Assembly (NCBI GenBank): GCA_015062345.1
Contig: SUUV01000014.1
Location: forward strand, 1-38,586
Length of the DNA stretch: 38,586 bases
Source: Alphaproteobacteria bacterium
Lineage (GTDB): Bacteria; Pseudomonadota; Alphaproteobacteria; RF32; CAG-239
Direction of reading: 5' to 3'
Of the stretch, positions 7,735 to 15,784 are shown in pieces. Every line of letters begins with the position of its first letter. Positions within the stretch are counted from its first letter, which is position 1. The position numbers were made by a program, and so were the translations under genes. Below the pieces are notes generated by a model. That model was not told the origin of the DNA. It made no database searches and saw only the letters and a list, made by a program, of their open reading frames with translations.

Positions 7735-8718
7735 TTAAGTTAACATGCGTGGAAGTCGGCCTGCTTTTTCAAGTTTAACCTGTTCCACAATTAAATCATA
7801 TTTTTCGGCTTCTTCTTTCGGACTAAGTTTGTAATACTCGTCTTTGGTAAGCCATTTTTTCTTTTTGGTTTTGGGCATATTGTTACCACTTGGTTCAACA
7901 AGAGAATTTTGCATTTGCGAATTTTCTTGTTGAGTGTTTTTGTCTTTTCGATACTTACTGATTGCATCTTGTTCAATTTGTTCAACCAAACTTTTCAACC
8001 CGATAAGGTCAACATTACCGTCGCTAATCTCAAGGGCTTGAGCAACCAAATCTTTTTTAACCGAAGAATCAAGCCAATTGGTATTAACCTGCCTAAACTC
8101 GTCTAATTTACGATTATATCGCAAATTTTTATCATTTATGGACATCTTCTGATATTCACTTAAACGATTGTTTTTAAAAATTGCCGTATCTTGTGAAACC
8201 AGTGCAACAACTTCCGGATTGAAATATCTTCTGAGCATAGCCAAATCGATATCAGACCTTGTTTTGTGACATTGTTCCACCAGCGCATTAACTTTCAGAC
8301 ACTCTTGAGGTGAAAGCATATGTCTGGCCGCTAAAGCATAATTATTTACTTCATGGTGCCAAACATCGTCATCTAAAGCCATTGCATAGTAAGAAGAAAA
8401 ACCCTTTTCACGAGCAATTTTATCTTGTTCATAATTTTTAGCTTCTTCCTGATAGAGCTTAATTTGTTTTTCAAGCTCTGCCGATTTTGTAATGGCTTTT
8501 TGAGCTTCTTTATAGCCTTTGTGAGCTTCTTCCAAAGTTTTAAACTTACCGAAAATAAGGTCTTCGGTTGTAGTGTTTTCAGCTTCATCGGTTGACACTT
8601 CCGGCTTATCATCAAATGTATCGGGCTCATCGGTAGATAAGGTATCGTCAACATTGTTTGATGATAAGGTGTCGTTAATGTCTTCTGATAAAGGTGTTGA
8701 ATTTTGATTTTCATTCAT
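7735..8718 (-). CDS. Phage capsid scaffolding protein
   Basis: This 327-aa, highly charged protein has an acidic, Ser/Thr/Asp-rich N-terminus (about 1-55). Then comes a typical scaffold signature in which a tape such as FGKFKTLEEAHKGYKEAQK leads into a coiled coil (residues about 58-110), and a basic C-terminus (KTKKKKWLTKDEYY near 280). Scaffolds bind coat protein during head assembly. The gene sits directly between portal and capsid, as expected for T7-like and P22-like heads. It begins 4 bp after the 67-aa gene and ends 28 bp before the capsid start. Confidence 0.8.
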   Translation of the reverse strand: MNENQNSTPLSEDINDTLSSNNVDDTLSTDEPDTFDDKPEVSTDEAENTTTEDLIFGKFKTLEEAHKGYKEAQKAITKSAELEKQIKLYQEEAKNYEQDKIAREKGFSSYYAMALDDDVWHHEVNNYALAARHMLSPQECLKVNALVEQCHKTRSDIDLAMLRRYFNPEVVALVSQDTAIFKNNRLSEYQKMSINDKNLRYNRKLDEFRQVNTNWLDSSVKKDLVAQALEISDGNVDLIGLKSLVEQIEQDAISKYRKDKNTQQENSQMQNSLVEPSGNNMPKTKKKKWLTKDEYYKLSPKEEAEKYDLIVEQVKLEKAGRLPRMLT

Positions 8719-8722
8719 ATTT

Positions 8723-8926
8723 TTATCTCCTGTTAATTTCGTTTAATTTTCGGCATTTTTCATCAACTTCTTTTAAGTGGTTGATTAACATGCCCATACC
8801 TTTAATCCATTCAGAATTTGTATTTGATTTTGTGGAAATTTCTATCATAAAATCAGTAAGGTAGCATAACAACAGCCGACCCTTATCCGAAGCCAGAAAT
8901 TCCCTTAATTCAATTAAATCCATCAT
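8723..8926 (-). CDS. Small phage protein between portal and scaffold
   Basis: This 67-aa, mostly helical, charged protein (starts MMDLIELREFLASDKG) lies in the head operon, 14 bp after the portal stop and 4 bp before the scaffold start. No family is recognised. Position suggests a small head or connector accessory protein. The Shine-Dalgarno site is weak, so translational coupling to the portal gene is plausible. Confidence 0.65.
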   Translation of the reverse strand: MMDLIELREFLASDKGRLLLCYLTDFMIEISTKSNTNSEWIKGMGMLINHLKEVDEKCRKLNEINRR

Positions 8927-8940
8927 GATTAAAAACTTTT

Positions 8941-10710
8941 TTAAGCCATATTTCCCATATTAGCGGGCATATTGCTTTGTGCCGGAAAAGGAAATTTTCC
9001 TGCCGGCGGATTAATAAAATATTTGTCGGTGTTTTCAAAACCGGCATTATTTAGCGCCTCTTTTACAATTTCGGGCTTATTTAAAGCAACCGCCGCATCG
9101 TTCCAAACAGGCGTTAAAATCTGTGTCAATGTTTGGTTTTGCATCAACTTTCTTTGGATACCCGAATTATCTGTATATTTATATTCATAATTACCCTGAC
9201 GAACAATATCGCCAACTCTTTTGAGCATTTTTTGACCAAACACATTCACCAAAACAGTTTCATCGCCGAATTTCATATTTGCTTCCAATTCGGCAACTTT
9301 GGATACCATCGGCACAATAACATTTTGCTTAATGGTATCCAATGTTTTAGCTAATCTGGTTGTTTGCCCCTGCACTTTTACATTAATTTCGGTTGCAGTG
9401 GCTCTATGAGCTTCTTGTTGTCCTTGCATATTGGGGAATATACCCGACACATTTGAAGCCGTACTGTCATAATATTGAATAATGTTTTCATTGCTGAACA
9501 GCGGAAAATTCATTTTAATAATTGCACTCGGGTCTTCAAGCCCTTGTTTATATTCCACTTGTTTTCCCGGAAATAATTTTACTTTATTTTCCTTAAAAAA
9601 TCCCTCCGGAGCATACGCTGGAGGGTTTAGGTTAAGAGCTTGAGCATCGTTTTGCAAGTTTACTTTGTTTTCCTGTTCTTTGCACAAATCATAAATTGAC
9701 CAAAGCTCCGGAATACCCCGTTTACTTTCAACATCTCTAAATAAAGCCATATTGATTATCGGATTGATTATCCAACGATTGTGTTCAAAAACAGCCACAT
9801 ATTTTCGAGCAATTACCACAATATGCCAGTTTTTAAGCAACTTTCCGTTTAAGGTTGTATAATCTCCCCAATATTGCAAAACCTCAATTCTGTCATTATC
9901 AATGATATCATCAATTTTTTGTGTTTCAGATTTGTCTTTATCATTGTTTGGCGAACTGAGCATAAATTTAATGTCTGCAAGCTCCTCTGCGCTTAATTTA
10001 AACAACTGATTTGATGCAATGCTGTCATATGTTTCCCACGATTTAATAATTTTTCCGCAAGCATCCCATTTAGCGGTATCTTCCGGATTAACTCTGGGGT
10101 CAAAAACCAAATTAAGCGGATTTATGGCTTCAACATTTGCACCATTATAAATTTCCTGATTAAATATGCCAAAAGCACCTTGCCTTAAAATAGGCAATCC
10201 GAAATTTTGCTTAATTAAATCCATTGGTCGTCTAACCTGTTTATATTTTTTACTCCAACTGATAAACAGACACATTTCGCCGACACTTCCCAAGTGTTCA
10301 ACTGCCATATCCAGTTTTCGTTGCAAACCTATTTTGTAAAAAGTGTTCACAAGTTTTTCTTTTTGCAAATTTGCAGTTCGTACAGACACTTCGTCAACTC
10401 CTTGAACATCAAACAAATTTTCAACATCAGAGTATATATTTTCCCAAATAAATGCCTGTTGAGTTTGAAAAAGCGAATATATTTTATTTAAATGTATATC
10501 CGATTTCCAATCATCATCTTTATCTTTATAAATTGGTTTGCGCTCATCTAAATAAATTTCCGGACGCAATAAGTCCGCAATATTTTTTTGTTTAGAACGA
10601 ACATTATCCCAATCAGAAAACAATTCTCCGATATGCTGAGCAACTTTTAATTTTTGCTCAATGTTAAGTTTTACATTTGAATTATCGGTTTCTTTTATGT
10701 ATTCAAACAT
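8941..10710 (-). CDS. Phage portal protein (podovirus type)
   Basis: This 589-aa protein has the layout of podovirus head-tail connectors. There is an N-terminal helical segment (GELFSDWDNVRSKQKNIADLLRP) and then HLNKIYSLFQTQQAFIWENIY. The core region NPLNLVFDPRVNPEDTAKWDACG corresponds to the wing/crown. A late segment (GIFPNMQGQQEAHRATATEI) and long C-terminal helices match portal proteins that shed accessory binding. Portals form the dodecameric DNA channel at one capsid vertex. It is the first gene of the head unit, with R5 upstream and RBS GAAAGGAAAAA. No terminase gene accompanies it here. Confidence 0.8.
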   Translation of the reverse strand: MFEYIKETDNSNVKLNIEQKLKVAQHIGELFSDWDNVRSKQKNIADLLRPEIYLDERKPIYKDKDDDWKSDIHLNKIYSLFQTQQAFIWENIYSDVENLFDVQGVDEVSVRTANLQKEKLVNTFYKIGLQRKLDMAVEHLGSVGEMCLFISWSKKYKQVRRPMDLIKQNFGLPILRQGAFGIFNQEIYNGANVEAINPLNLVFDPRVNPEDTAKWDACGKIIKSWETYDSIASNQLFKLSAEELADIKFMLSSPNNDKDKSETQKIDDIIDNDRIEVLQYWGDYTTLNGKLLKNWHIVVIARKYVAVFEHNRWIINPIINMALFRDVESKRGIPELWSIYDLCKEQENKVNLQNDAQALNLNPPAYAPEGFFKENKVKLFPGKQVEYKQGLEDPSAIIKMNFPLFSNENIIQYYDSTASNVSGIFPNMQGQQEAHRATATEINVKVQGQTTRLAKTLDTIKQNVIVPMVSKVAELEANMKFGDETVLVNVFGQKMLKRVGDIVRQGNYEYKYTDNSGIQRKLMQNQTLTQILTPVWNDAAVALNKPEIVKEALNNAGFENTDKYFINPPAGKFPFPAQSNMPANMGNMA

Positions 10711-10748
10711 ATTTTTTCCTTTCTAAAAAAAATTAAAGTTAAAAAAAT

Positions 10749-10825
10749 GGCCTTAAAAGGCTGTCAATGTCCTTTTAAGACCGGTTAAAAAAATAACCGC
10801 CTTGAATAAAATCCTCAAAGCGGTT
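10749..10825 (-). terminator. R5: double hairpin element (type A)
   Basis: The first hairpin (10825-10795) carries the stop codon of the orphan fragment in its arm. The second (10782-10749) has arms GGTCTTAAAAGG / CCTTTTAAGGCC, a TTGACA in the loop and a T-run. It lies immediately upstream of the portal gene, so any transcript entering the head operon from upstream must pass it, or start within it. Confidence 0.75.
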
Positions 10826-11345
10826 GTCGGTTTTGCATATAATATCCCCCTATATAAGGATATATATATTGCATCTTATCACTAATGGAGTTTACAAAAT
10901 TTTCATATGCATTATATGGTCTTAGTATCTTGTCTGCTTTTGTTTGCAAGATATCATCTATCCGTTTTTTTACTTCTATTAATGAATCTCGATAGTACGC
11001 ATTTGTCGGGCTTGTTATCATATCGTCCAAGGCTTCTTTTACCTTGTTTATATGTTCTAAACTTCCCACTTTGTTCGCACTTCTTGATGCCCCTATCTCG
11101 ATGGCTGCATCTAAGCTTCCCGCCTGATATGCATTTAACCCTTCGTATATATTTGTTATATTCCTTATATCCGGGTTGACAACTACTTGCCTTAGTGGTA
11201 TGTTGTTTCTGGTTGAGTTAGGGAGATGGGTATATGTTGCCCCGCCATAACCTAACGGTACCTGTCTGCTCAAAGACATATTTTGAGCAGACTTTTTTAT
11301 TTGATTTGCCAGATGATTTAAGCTTGTGGTGTATTTAGATACAAA
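10815..11345 (-). pseudogene. Orphan C-terminal domain, near-identical to end of the 578-aa protein
   Basis: From about 11214 to 10815 the frame encodes IPLRQVVVNPDIRNITNIYE through to the end, almost identical to the last ~130 residues of the 130-1866 protein, including the QNRQPL end in the hairpin. The upstream part (HLANQIKKSAQNMSLSRQVPLGYGG) is different. The MSNKN domain and the AGAAAGG site are absent; hairpin R6 leads straight into it. A Met codon near 11280 (MSLSRQ) could start a ~155-aa product but has no clear RBS. This resembles orphan toxin-tip cassettes of polymorphic toxin loci, which act as donors for recombination with full-length genes. Confidence 0.7.
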
Positions 11346-11348
11346 AAT

Positions 11349-11372
11349 GGCCGTGAAGTTTCCCTCACGACC
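11349..11372 (-). terminator. R6: single hairpin element (type B)
   Basis: The GGTCGTGA / TTCACGGCC arms are followed by ATTTTTG. It has no AACCGC companion. As with R4, it precedes a fragment lacking an N-terminal domain, so the two single type-B hairpins mark both orphan modules. Confidence 0.6.
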
Positions 11373-11392
11373 GATTATGTTAATATTTAATA

Positions 11393-12118
11393 TCAGAACA
11401 GCATATCGCCTAAGCTTCCGCCAATCATTGAACCGACTTGAGCACCTGCAGGACCTCCGAAATAATATCCGGCACCACCGCCTAACAAACTTCCCCATTG
11501 TGAAGCAGATGACGGTTCTTTTTGAGTAGCTGTTTTATCTTCTCCGCTTGTGGTTGCAGACTTTGTCATAGTACCGGCACCACCGCTTAATGCACCGGCC
11601 CAATTACTCATTGCTTCATTTTTCATTTTAGCCTCAGCTATCGCATTTTGATATGCCTGCTGATATTGATTGTTGCTATAATTTGAAACTCCCATCATCA
11701 TATTGTACGGAATCTGATAATAACCAAACAGATTGTCTAACATGGCCGAATTTCTGGCATCTTCATTTGCCATTGCATCAACTTCCAAATCTGCCAACTT
11801 ATTAGCAAATTGATTGCTCATCTGATTAATGGATGACCCTCTGGTTAATCCTCTCAAAGCCAACGGATTTATCAAATTGTTCTCAAAACTCTGATTAGCC
11901 AATCTGTTGCGCTGAGCCGTTTGAGCCTTAAAAACAGCTGAATCGTAAGTCGGATTTACCAACTGCTCCATATATTGAGGAATGTAAGTATTCGTCATAT
12001 TAATCAACTGATTTTCAAATGATGACGGATTATATGTTGTTCCATATTTATTGGTTGTTGCAGACCCGTATAATCCGGTTGAAAAGGTCTGCGGTTTTGC
12101 TTTTACACTACTTGACAT
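11393..12118 (-). CDS. Putative phage virion or DNA-ejection protein with C-terminal glycine zipper
   Basis: This 241-aa protein has an N-terminal helical region rich in Asn and Gln (FENQLINMTNTYIPQYMEQL), a middle resembling small podovirus internal or tail proteins (LADLEVDAMANEDARNSAML), and a Ser/Thr linker. A C-terminal glycine zipper follows (GGGAGYYFGGPAGAQVGSMI). Glycine zippers of this kind occur in phage ejection proteins that line or open membranes. It lies directly upstream of the orphan fragment and portal. RBS is AGAAAGGAAAATA. A virion role is inferred from context and composition. Confidence 0.55.
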   Translation of the reverse strand: MSSSVKAKPQTFSTGLYGSATTNKYGTTYNPSSFENQLINMTNTYIPQYMEQLVNPTYDSAVFKAQTAQRNRLANQSFENNLINPLALRGLTRGSSINQMSNQFANKLADLEVDAMANEDARNSAMLDNLFGYYQIPYNMMMGVSNYSNNQYQQAYQNAIAEAKMKNEAMSNWAGALSGGAGTMTKSATTSGEDKTATQKEPSSASQWGSLLGGGAGYYFGGPAGAQVGSMIGGSLGDMLF

Positions 12119-12156
12119 ATTATTTTCCTTTCTAAAAAATTAGGGTTTAAAAAAAT

Positions 12157-12232
12157 GGCCTTAAAAGGCTGTCAATTTCCTTTTAAGACCGGTTAAAAAA
12201 ATAACCGCCTTGAATAAATGCTCAAAGCGATT
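12157..12232 (-). terminator. R7: double hairpin element (type A)
   Basis: The first hairpin (12232-12203) has a mutated outer base pair (AATCGC against GCGGTT). The second (12190-12157) has the GGTCTTAAAAGG / CCTTTTAAGGCC arms and TTGACA in the loop. It lies between the transglycosylase-like genes and the 241-aa gene. Confidence 0.7.
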
Positions 12233-12246
12233 GTTGGTATTTAGTA

Positions 12247-12768
12247 TTAATGCATGTTATCTTCCCACAATTTTCGTCTGTATGCATCATCAATTCTGAC
12301 ACCAAACACATTAATTTCATTACTGTTTATATCATACCATAAACTACCGATTGCTAATAAATCATCAGAATTATCTTGCGTTCGGCTCAATTTCTTTAAC
12401 AAAATTGCTGAAATCTCAATATTTTGGTAAGCATTGTTTACATCAAACTTTTGATTTTCCATATCTGACCAAATTTTTGCATCAATATTCATAGGCGGTT
12501 TTTTATCGGAAAGCCCGATATAATAGGCAAATTCACCCAATCCGAATCTATGATTTAGTGTATTTTCCGTAAACATCACAGCTCTTAACCAATCGGGATT
12601 AATTTCGTGCTTTTGGGCTATCATTTCTATTTCTTTATTATAATATTTTACAGCTTTTATGCCGTTTGACGGAAATGAATACCACGGCCAAAGGACACTA
12701 CTTGTTAAATTAAGAAAAATAACAACAAAAACCACAATTGCAATTATTATTCCAATTACATATTTCAT
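12247..12768 (-). CDS. Membrane-anchored lytic transglycosylase-like protein
   Basis: I place the start at 12768, where GAGG lies 5 bp upstream; the alternative at 12771 is too close. The 173-aa product starts MKYVIGIIIA with one membrane segment (about residues 3-20). A domain follows that matches the C-terminal half of the 12823-13881 protein: AQKHEINPDWLRAVMFTEN with probable catalytic Glu68, NAYQNIEISAILLKKLSRTQDN, and VRIDDAYRRKLWED. Soluble lytic transglycosylases cleave peptidoglycan glycan strands. It lacks the MSNKN domain and is exported by its own anchor. It may be a housekeeping or virion-independent version, the ancestor of the effector domain, or a decoy. Its place downstream is where immunity genes lie in other modules. 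Confidence 0.7.
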   Translation of the reverse strand: MKYVIGIIIAIVVFVVIFLNLTSSVLWPWYSFPSNGIKAVKYYNKEIEMIAQKHEINPDWLRAVMFTENTLNHRFGLGEFAYYIGLSDKKPPMNIDAKIWSDMENQKFDVNNAYQNIEISAILLKKLSRTQDNSDDLLAIGSLWYDINSNEINVFGVRIDDAYRRKLWEDNMH

Positions 12769-12822
12769 CATCACCTCACTACTATAAGAGATATAATACA
12801 CTTAATTTTTATTTATTCAATT

Positions 12823-13881
12823 TTAATTTCGCTCAGATGGTAAAATATTATCGAAAAAATAATTAGCATTATATTTATGACTTACCCCTTGTGGTATTTC
12901 ATATCCATAAAATCCTGTCCTATCATAAATACCATTCAGTATGGTTTTATACGGATTATTTATATTATCCGATATTCTTTTATCTTCCCACAGTTTTCGT
13001 CTGTATGCATCATCAATTCTGACTCCTATTTTATTAATTTTATTTGCACTTATATTATTCCATAAGGTACCAATTGCCAATAAATTATTCGGATTATCCT
13101 GCGTTTGACTTAATCTTTTTAATAGAGCCGCAGAGGCTTCGATATTTTGATAAGCATTTTGTGTATTATATTTTTGATTTCCAATAGTTGACCAGATATT
13201 TCCGTTTATATTCATTGGTACTTGACTACCGGAATTAGTTTTGTAACTTTTCCACTCATTACCTCCATACCAATGACCTGTTGCATTTTCCGTAAACATA
13301 ACAGCTCTTAACCAATCAGGATCAATATTATGCTTTTGGGCTGCTAATTCAATATCTTTATCATAAAATTTCACATACTTAGCACCATGAGAACCAATAG
13401 TTTGACTTTTAGGCCATATAGGAACAATTGAATCCTGTTTATTTATACCTACAAGTTTTTGTAATCCCGACAAAAAATTGTTATTATTCCAATAATTATT
13501 AGGTTGAAGTTTTAGTTTAAAGGAAATATCATTTTTTATCGCATCAATGCGTTGTTCTTTATTCCAATCATTTTGATATTTATAATTTTCATTTATATTA
13601 TCATCCTTTACAAGGTCATCTGAGATATCTTGTAACGAATTTTTATCTTCTTTTTCATCTTCAAACGGATTTTTTAACATTCTCACTCTACGATATTCAG
13701 TATATAACGGGTCATCATAGTCTGTCTCAAAATCAAACGGGATATATTCTTCACCAAGCAAAAACTTTGTATCTCTTGGTGGATACAAACTCCCCGGATT
13801 GTAATTATCAGCATAAAATTTTTTAGCCTCTTTAGTTAATCTTCGCATTTGTTCAAATGCTTCTTTATTTTTATTTGACAT
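12823..13881 (-). CDS. MSNKN-domain effector with lytic transglycosylase-like domain
   Basis: This 352-aa protein starts with the shared MSNKN domain (residues 1-75), then a variable linker (about 76-165). A lytic transglycosylase-like domain follows (about 168-300): IELAAQKHNIDPDWLRAVMF with probable catalytic Glu199 in FTEN, NAYQNIEASAALLKRLSQTQ, and LLAIGTLWN. A short tail follows. No signal peptide is present, so the enzyme could reach peptidoglycan only if delivered. The same catalytic domain occurs next door on a membrane anchor (12247-12768). T7 gp16 also carries a transglycosylase domain in a virion protein, so an infection-time role is an alternative to a toxin role. RBS is GAAAGGTAAAT. 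Confidence 0.75.
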   Translation of the reverse strand: MSNKNKEAFEQMRRLTKEAKKFYADNYNPGSLYPPRDTKFLLGEEYIPFDFETDYDDPLYTEYRRVRMLKNPFEDEKEDKNSLQDISDDLVKDDNINENYKYQNDWNKEQRIDAIKNDISFKLKLQPNNYWNNNNFLSGLQKLVGINKQDSIVPIWPKSQTIGSHGAKYVKFYDKDIELAAQKHNIDPDWLRAVMFTENATGHWYGGNEWKSYKTNSGSQVPMNINGNIWSTIGNQKYNTQNAYQNIEASAALLKRLSQTQDNPNNLLAIGTLWNNISANKINKIGVRIDDAYRRKLWEDKRISDNINNPYKTILNGIYDRTGFYGYEIPQGVSHKYNANYFFDNILPSERN

Positions 13882-13920
13882 ATTTATTTACCTTTCTAAA
13901 AAAATTAAAGTTAAAAAAAT

Positions 13921-13954
13921 GGCCTTAAAAGGCTGTCAATTTCCTTTTAAGACC
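13921..13954 (-). terminator. R8: single hairpin element (type A)
   Basis: The GGTCTTAAAAGG / CCTTTTAAGGCC arms enclose TTGACA and are followed by ATTTTTTT. No AACCGC hairpin accompanies it; the tRNA region lies upstream instead. Confidence 0.65.
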
Positions 13955-14004
13955 GGTTAAATAATGTGCTTTTACATTATTTTTAAAAATATGTAATTTT
14001 TTTA

Positions 14005-14033
14005 TTGACAACTGATTCTAATCAGAGTATTAA
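14005..14033 (+). promoter_or_regulatory. Promoter of tRNA-Met gene
   Basis: TTGACA (14005-14010) and TATTAA (14028-14033) are separated by 17 bp and lie about 17 bp before the tRNA 5' end. This is a conventional sigma-70 type promoter, on the strand opposite to the phage cluster. Confidence 0.65.
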
Positions 14034-14049
14034 GAAACACGAAATAGAT

Positions 14050-14126
14050 GGCGGGGTAGCTCAGTTGGTTAGAGCAGAGGAATCATAATCCTTGTGTCGG
14101 GGGTTCAAATCCCTCCCTCGCTACCA
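14050..14126 (+). tRNA. tRNA-Met (anticodon CAT)
   Basis: This is a 77-nt cloverleaf with acceptor GGCGGGG / CCTCGCT, U8-A9, D-stem GCTC/GAGC, anticodon stem GAGGA/TCCTT around loop ATCATAA, T-stem GGGGG/CCCTC around TTCAAAT, and encoded CCA. The anticodon is CAT, so it is elongator Met or possibly the Ile2 type read after lysidine modification; the sequence alone cannot decide. It lies on the plus strand within a leftward phage cluster, with its own promoter and terminator. Confidence 0.92.
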
Positions 14127-14133
14127 AATAGAT

Positions 14134-14159
14134 AAGCCTTGCATAAGCAAGGCTTTTTT
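14134..14159 (+). terminator. Terminator of tRNA-Met gene
   Basis: A 9-bp perfect stem AAGCCTTGC / GCAAGGCTT with loop ATAA is followed by TTTTTT. It also abuts the 3' end of the convergent gene 14159-15361. Confidence 0.8.
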
Positions 14160-15361
14160 CATTCATCAACTACATTTTGAGCCACATTTACTTCAAGAGT
14201 TGCGCCATTATCGGCATTTTCTCTTGCAATACCGGTAATTGAGTCTTCATTCACGGCATAAGTTTTATACGGCACTGCAATATAACCTGTTGTCCCCGTA
14301 AAATTAATCACAACCTGTGTAGCAGATGCGCCTGAATATGATCCAAGACTTAATGTTATAATTGCTCTTGACATATCATCAGAAAAAGTTATCGGTCCAA
14401 ATAAATAGCTATATATATCAGACCCAACCGTAATACCTTCATTTTCACCATTAAAAGGAAGTGTTACAGATAATTTTTCTAATTTACCGTCATTGAACTT
14501 TATAACCATATGTTCTTTTGAAGCCGAATAATTTTTTGTAAGAGTAATAATATCATTATTAGCATTATATACAAAATTTGAATAACCGGTCAAATCTCTT
14601 AAATCTTCCGGTAAATTGCTTTCGGGCAATTCTTCAACATGCGTATCATCAATTATTTTAAATACTTTGATGATGCTACCATATAAACAAATAATATAAT
14701 TTTTATCTTTTGTTAAAAACATATCGTTAAGTGTGGAAAGTCCTTCAACCGCTGTTGCCCCCGTAATGGTGCCATCAGAATTTAATTCATATTTATATCC
14801 TCTGACTATAATGCTATTACCATATTGATAATAAGCTCCCATATTATCAGGATTGATATAATCACCATAGTCCCAGGTTTGTAAAAGATCTCCTGTCGTT
14901 AAATCAAATTTATAAACTTTTGTTCCTTTATTCTTTACAAAAAGTCCGTCCGAATTTTCAATATAACGATAACCGCCATCCAAACTGACAATATCATTAG
15001 ATGACAATATTTGAGAAGCCGTTCCGCTAGGTCCGTTATAACTAATCACATATGGGCCGTTATATCGAATGTAAACAAATCCACCGGCCGACTTCACATA
15101 AGAACTGACATCATCTTCAATAAGATATAATTTTGAATCAGCCACAGCACACAAACCATTAGGTGAAATTACACCGCATTTTGTTGTATTATTGGCATAT
15201 GACCCCAACAAAAAATTAGTGTCAGCTGTTCTTACATCTTCATTTAACCAAACTTTATCACCTTTGTTAATTGTTGAACCTGTTTTATTAACAATCGTAA
15301 GGGTTGCTGATGTTCCGTCACCAGCCCCAATTTGTGATATAACATTTGTTTTTCCTATCAT
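14159..15361 (-). CDS. Putative phage surface/tail protein, MIGKTNV family (variant 2)
   Basis: This 400-aa protein is a paralogue of 2003-3298. The N-terminus (MIGKTNV), KTGSTINKGDKVWL (residues 26-39), GYIAVPYK and the end (SITGIAREN.DNGATLEVNVA) match. The middle differs and contains beta-rich repeats such as NSIIVRGYKYELNSDGTITG, again like a beta-propeller. Conserved ends around a variable body are typical of receptor-binding or decoration proteins. Unlike its paralogue it has no R element upstream but an unrelated terminator at 15387-15416, and its RBS is GGAGAAAAC. A role in particle binding is inferred. Confidence 0.55.
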   Translation of the reverse strand: MIGKTNVISQIGAGDGTSATLTIVNKTGSTINKGDKVWLNEDVRTADTNFLLGSYANNTTKCGVISPNGLCAVADSKLYLIEDDVSSYVKSAGGFVYIRYNGPYVISYNGPSGTASQILSSNDIVSLDGGYRYIENSDGLFVKNKGTKVYKFDLTTGDLLQTWDYGDYINPDNMGAYYQYGNSIIVRGYKYELNSDGTITGATAVEGLSTLNDMFLTKDKNYIICLYGSIIKVFKIIDDTHVEELPESNLPEDLRDLTGYSNFVYNANNDIITLTKNYSASKEHMVIKFNDGKLEKLSVTLPFNGENEGITVGSDIYSYLFGPITFSDDMSRAIITLSLGSYSGASATQVVINFTGTTGYIAVPYKTYAVNEDSITGIARENADNGATLEVNVAQNVVDE

Positions 15362-15386
15362 AGTTTTCTCCTAAATTAAATTATTA

Positions 15387-15416
15387 AAAAAAATCGCAAA
15401 GAAATTTTCCTTGCGA
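15387..15416 (-). terminator. Terminator between small membrane genes and MIGKTNV gene
   Basis: TCGCAA / TTGCGA arms with extra A-T pairing inside (15416-15394) are followed by TTTTTTTT in the leftward transcript. It is functionally equivalent to an R element (terminator then RBS then ORF) but of different sequence. Confidence 0.75.
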
Positions 15417-15462
15417 CTTATCGATTAATTATCCTGAATTATCATAAAAATTTTACAAACCT

Positions 15463-15768
15463 TCAGAAAATAAATAAATATAATGTTAAAATGGTTGAAA
15501 CAGTCATTATCAACAATGCTTTGCTAAGATTTTGTTTCAGATATCTGTAAGAATATCCGACACCTAATGTACAAATTAAAATCTCACCGAATACATATCT
15601 GAAATATATCACTTTATTGTCATAAATCCACGGCCATTGATTATAACCGTAATATTCAAAAGAATATAAATCAAAAAATGTTATAAAACATATTATAATA
15701 ACCAGGCAAGATAAAACAACTTCCAATGCCCATATTGCCGATAAAATTTTTTTCATATACTTATTCAT
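15463..15768 (-). CDS. Small membrane protein, second of a paralogous putative immunity pair
   Basis: This 101-aa protein has about three membrane segments. Its C-terminal half (GYSYRYLKQNLSKALLIMTV) resembles FSYKNIKHDSLKAVLIMTV of the neighbouring gene 15785-16111, so the two are tandem paralogues. RBS is GGAG, 7 bp before the ATG. The pair follows the L,D-transpeptidase-like effector 16310-17092. Immunity is inferred from position and duplication; the family is not recognised. Confidence 0.7.
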   Translation of the reverse strand: MNKYMKKILSAIWALEVVLSCLVIIICFITFFDLYSFEYYGYNQWPWIYDNKVIYFRYVFGEILICTLGVGYSYRYLKQNLSKALLIMTVSTILTLYLFIF

Positions 15769-15784
15769 AAATTTTCTCCATATA

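Noticed and set aside
14100..14126. tRNA 3' end as a phage attachment site
   Set aside because: No second copy of the tRNA 3' end and no integrase gene are visible in the window.
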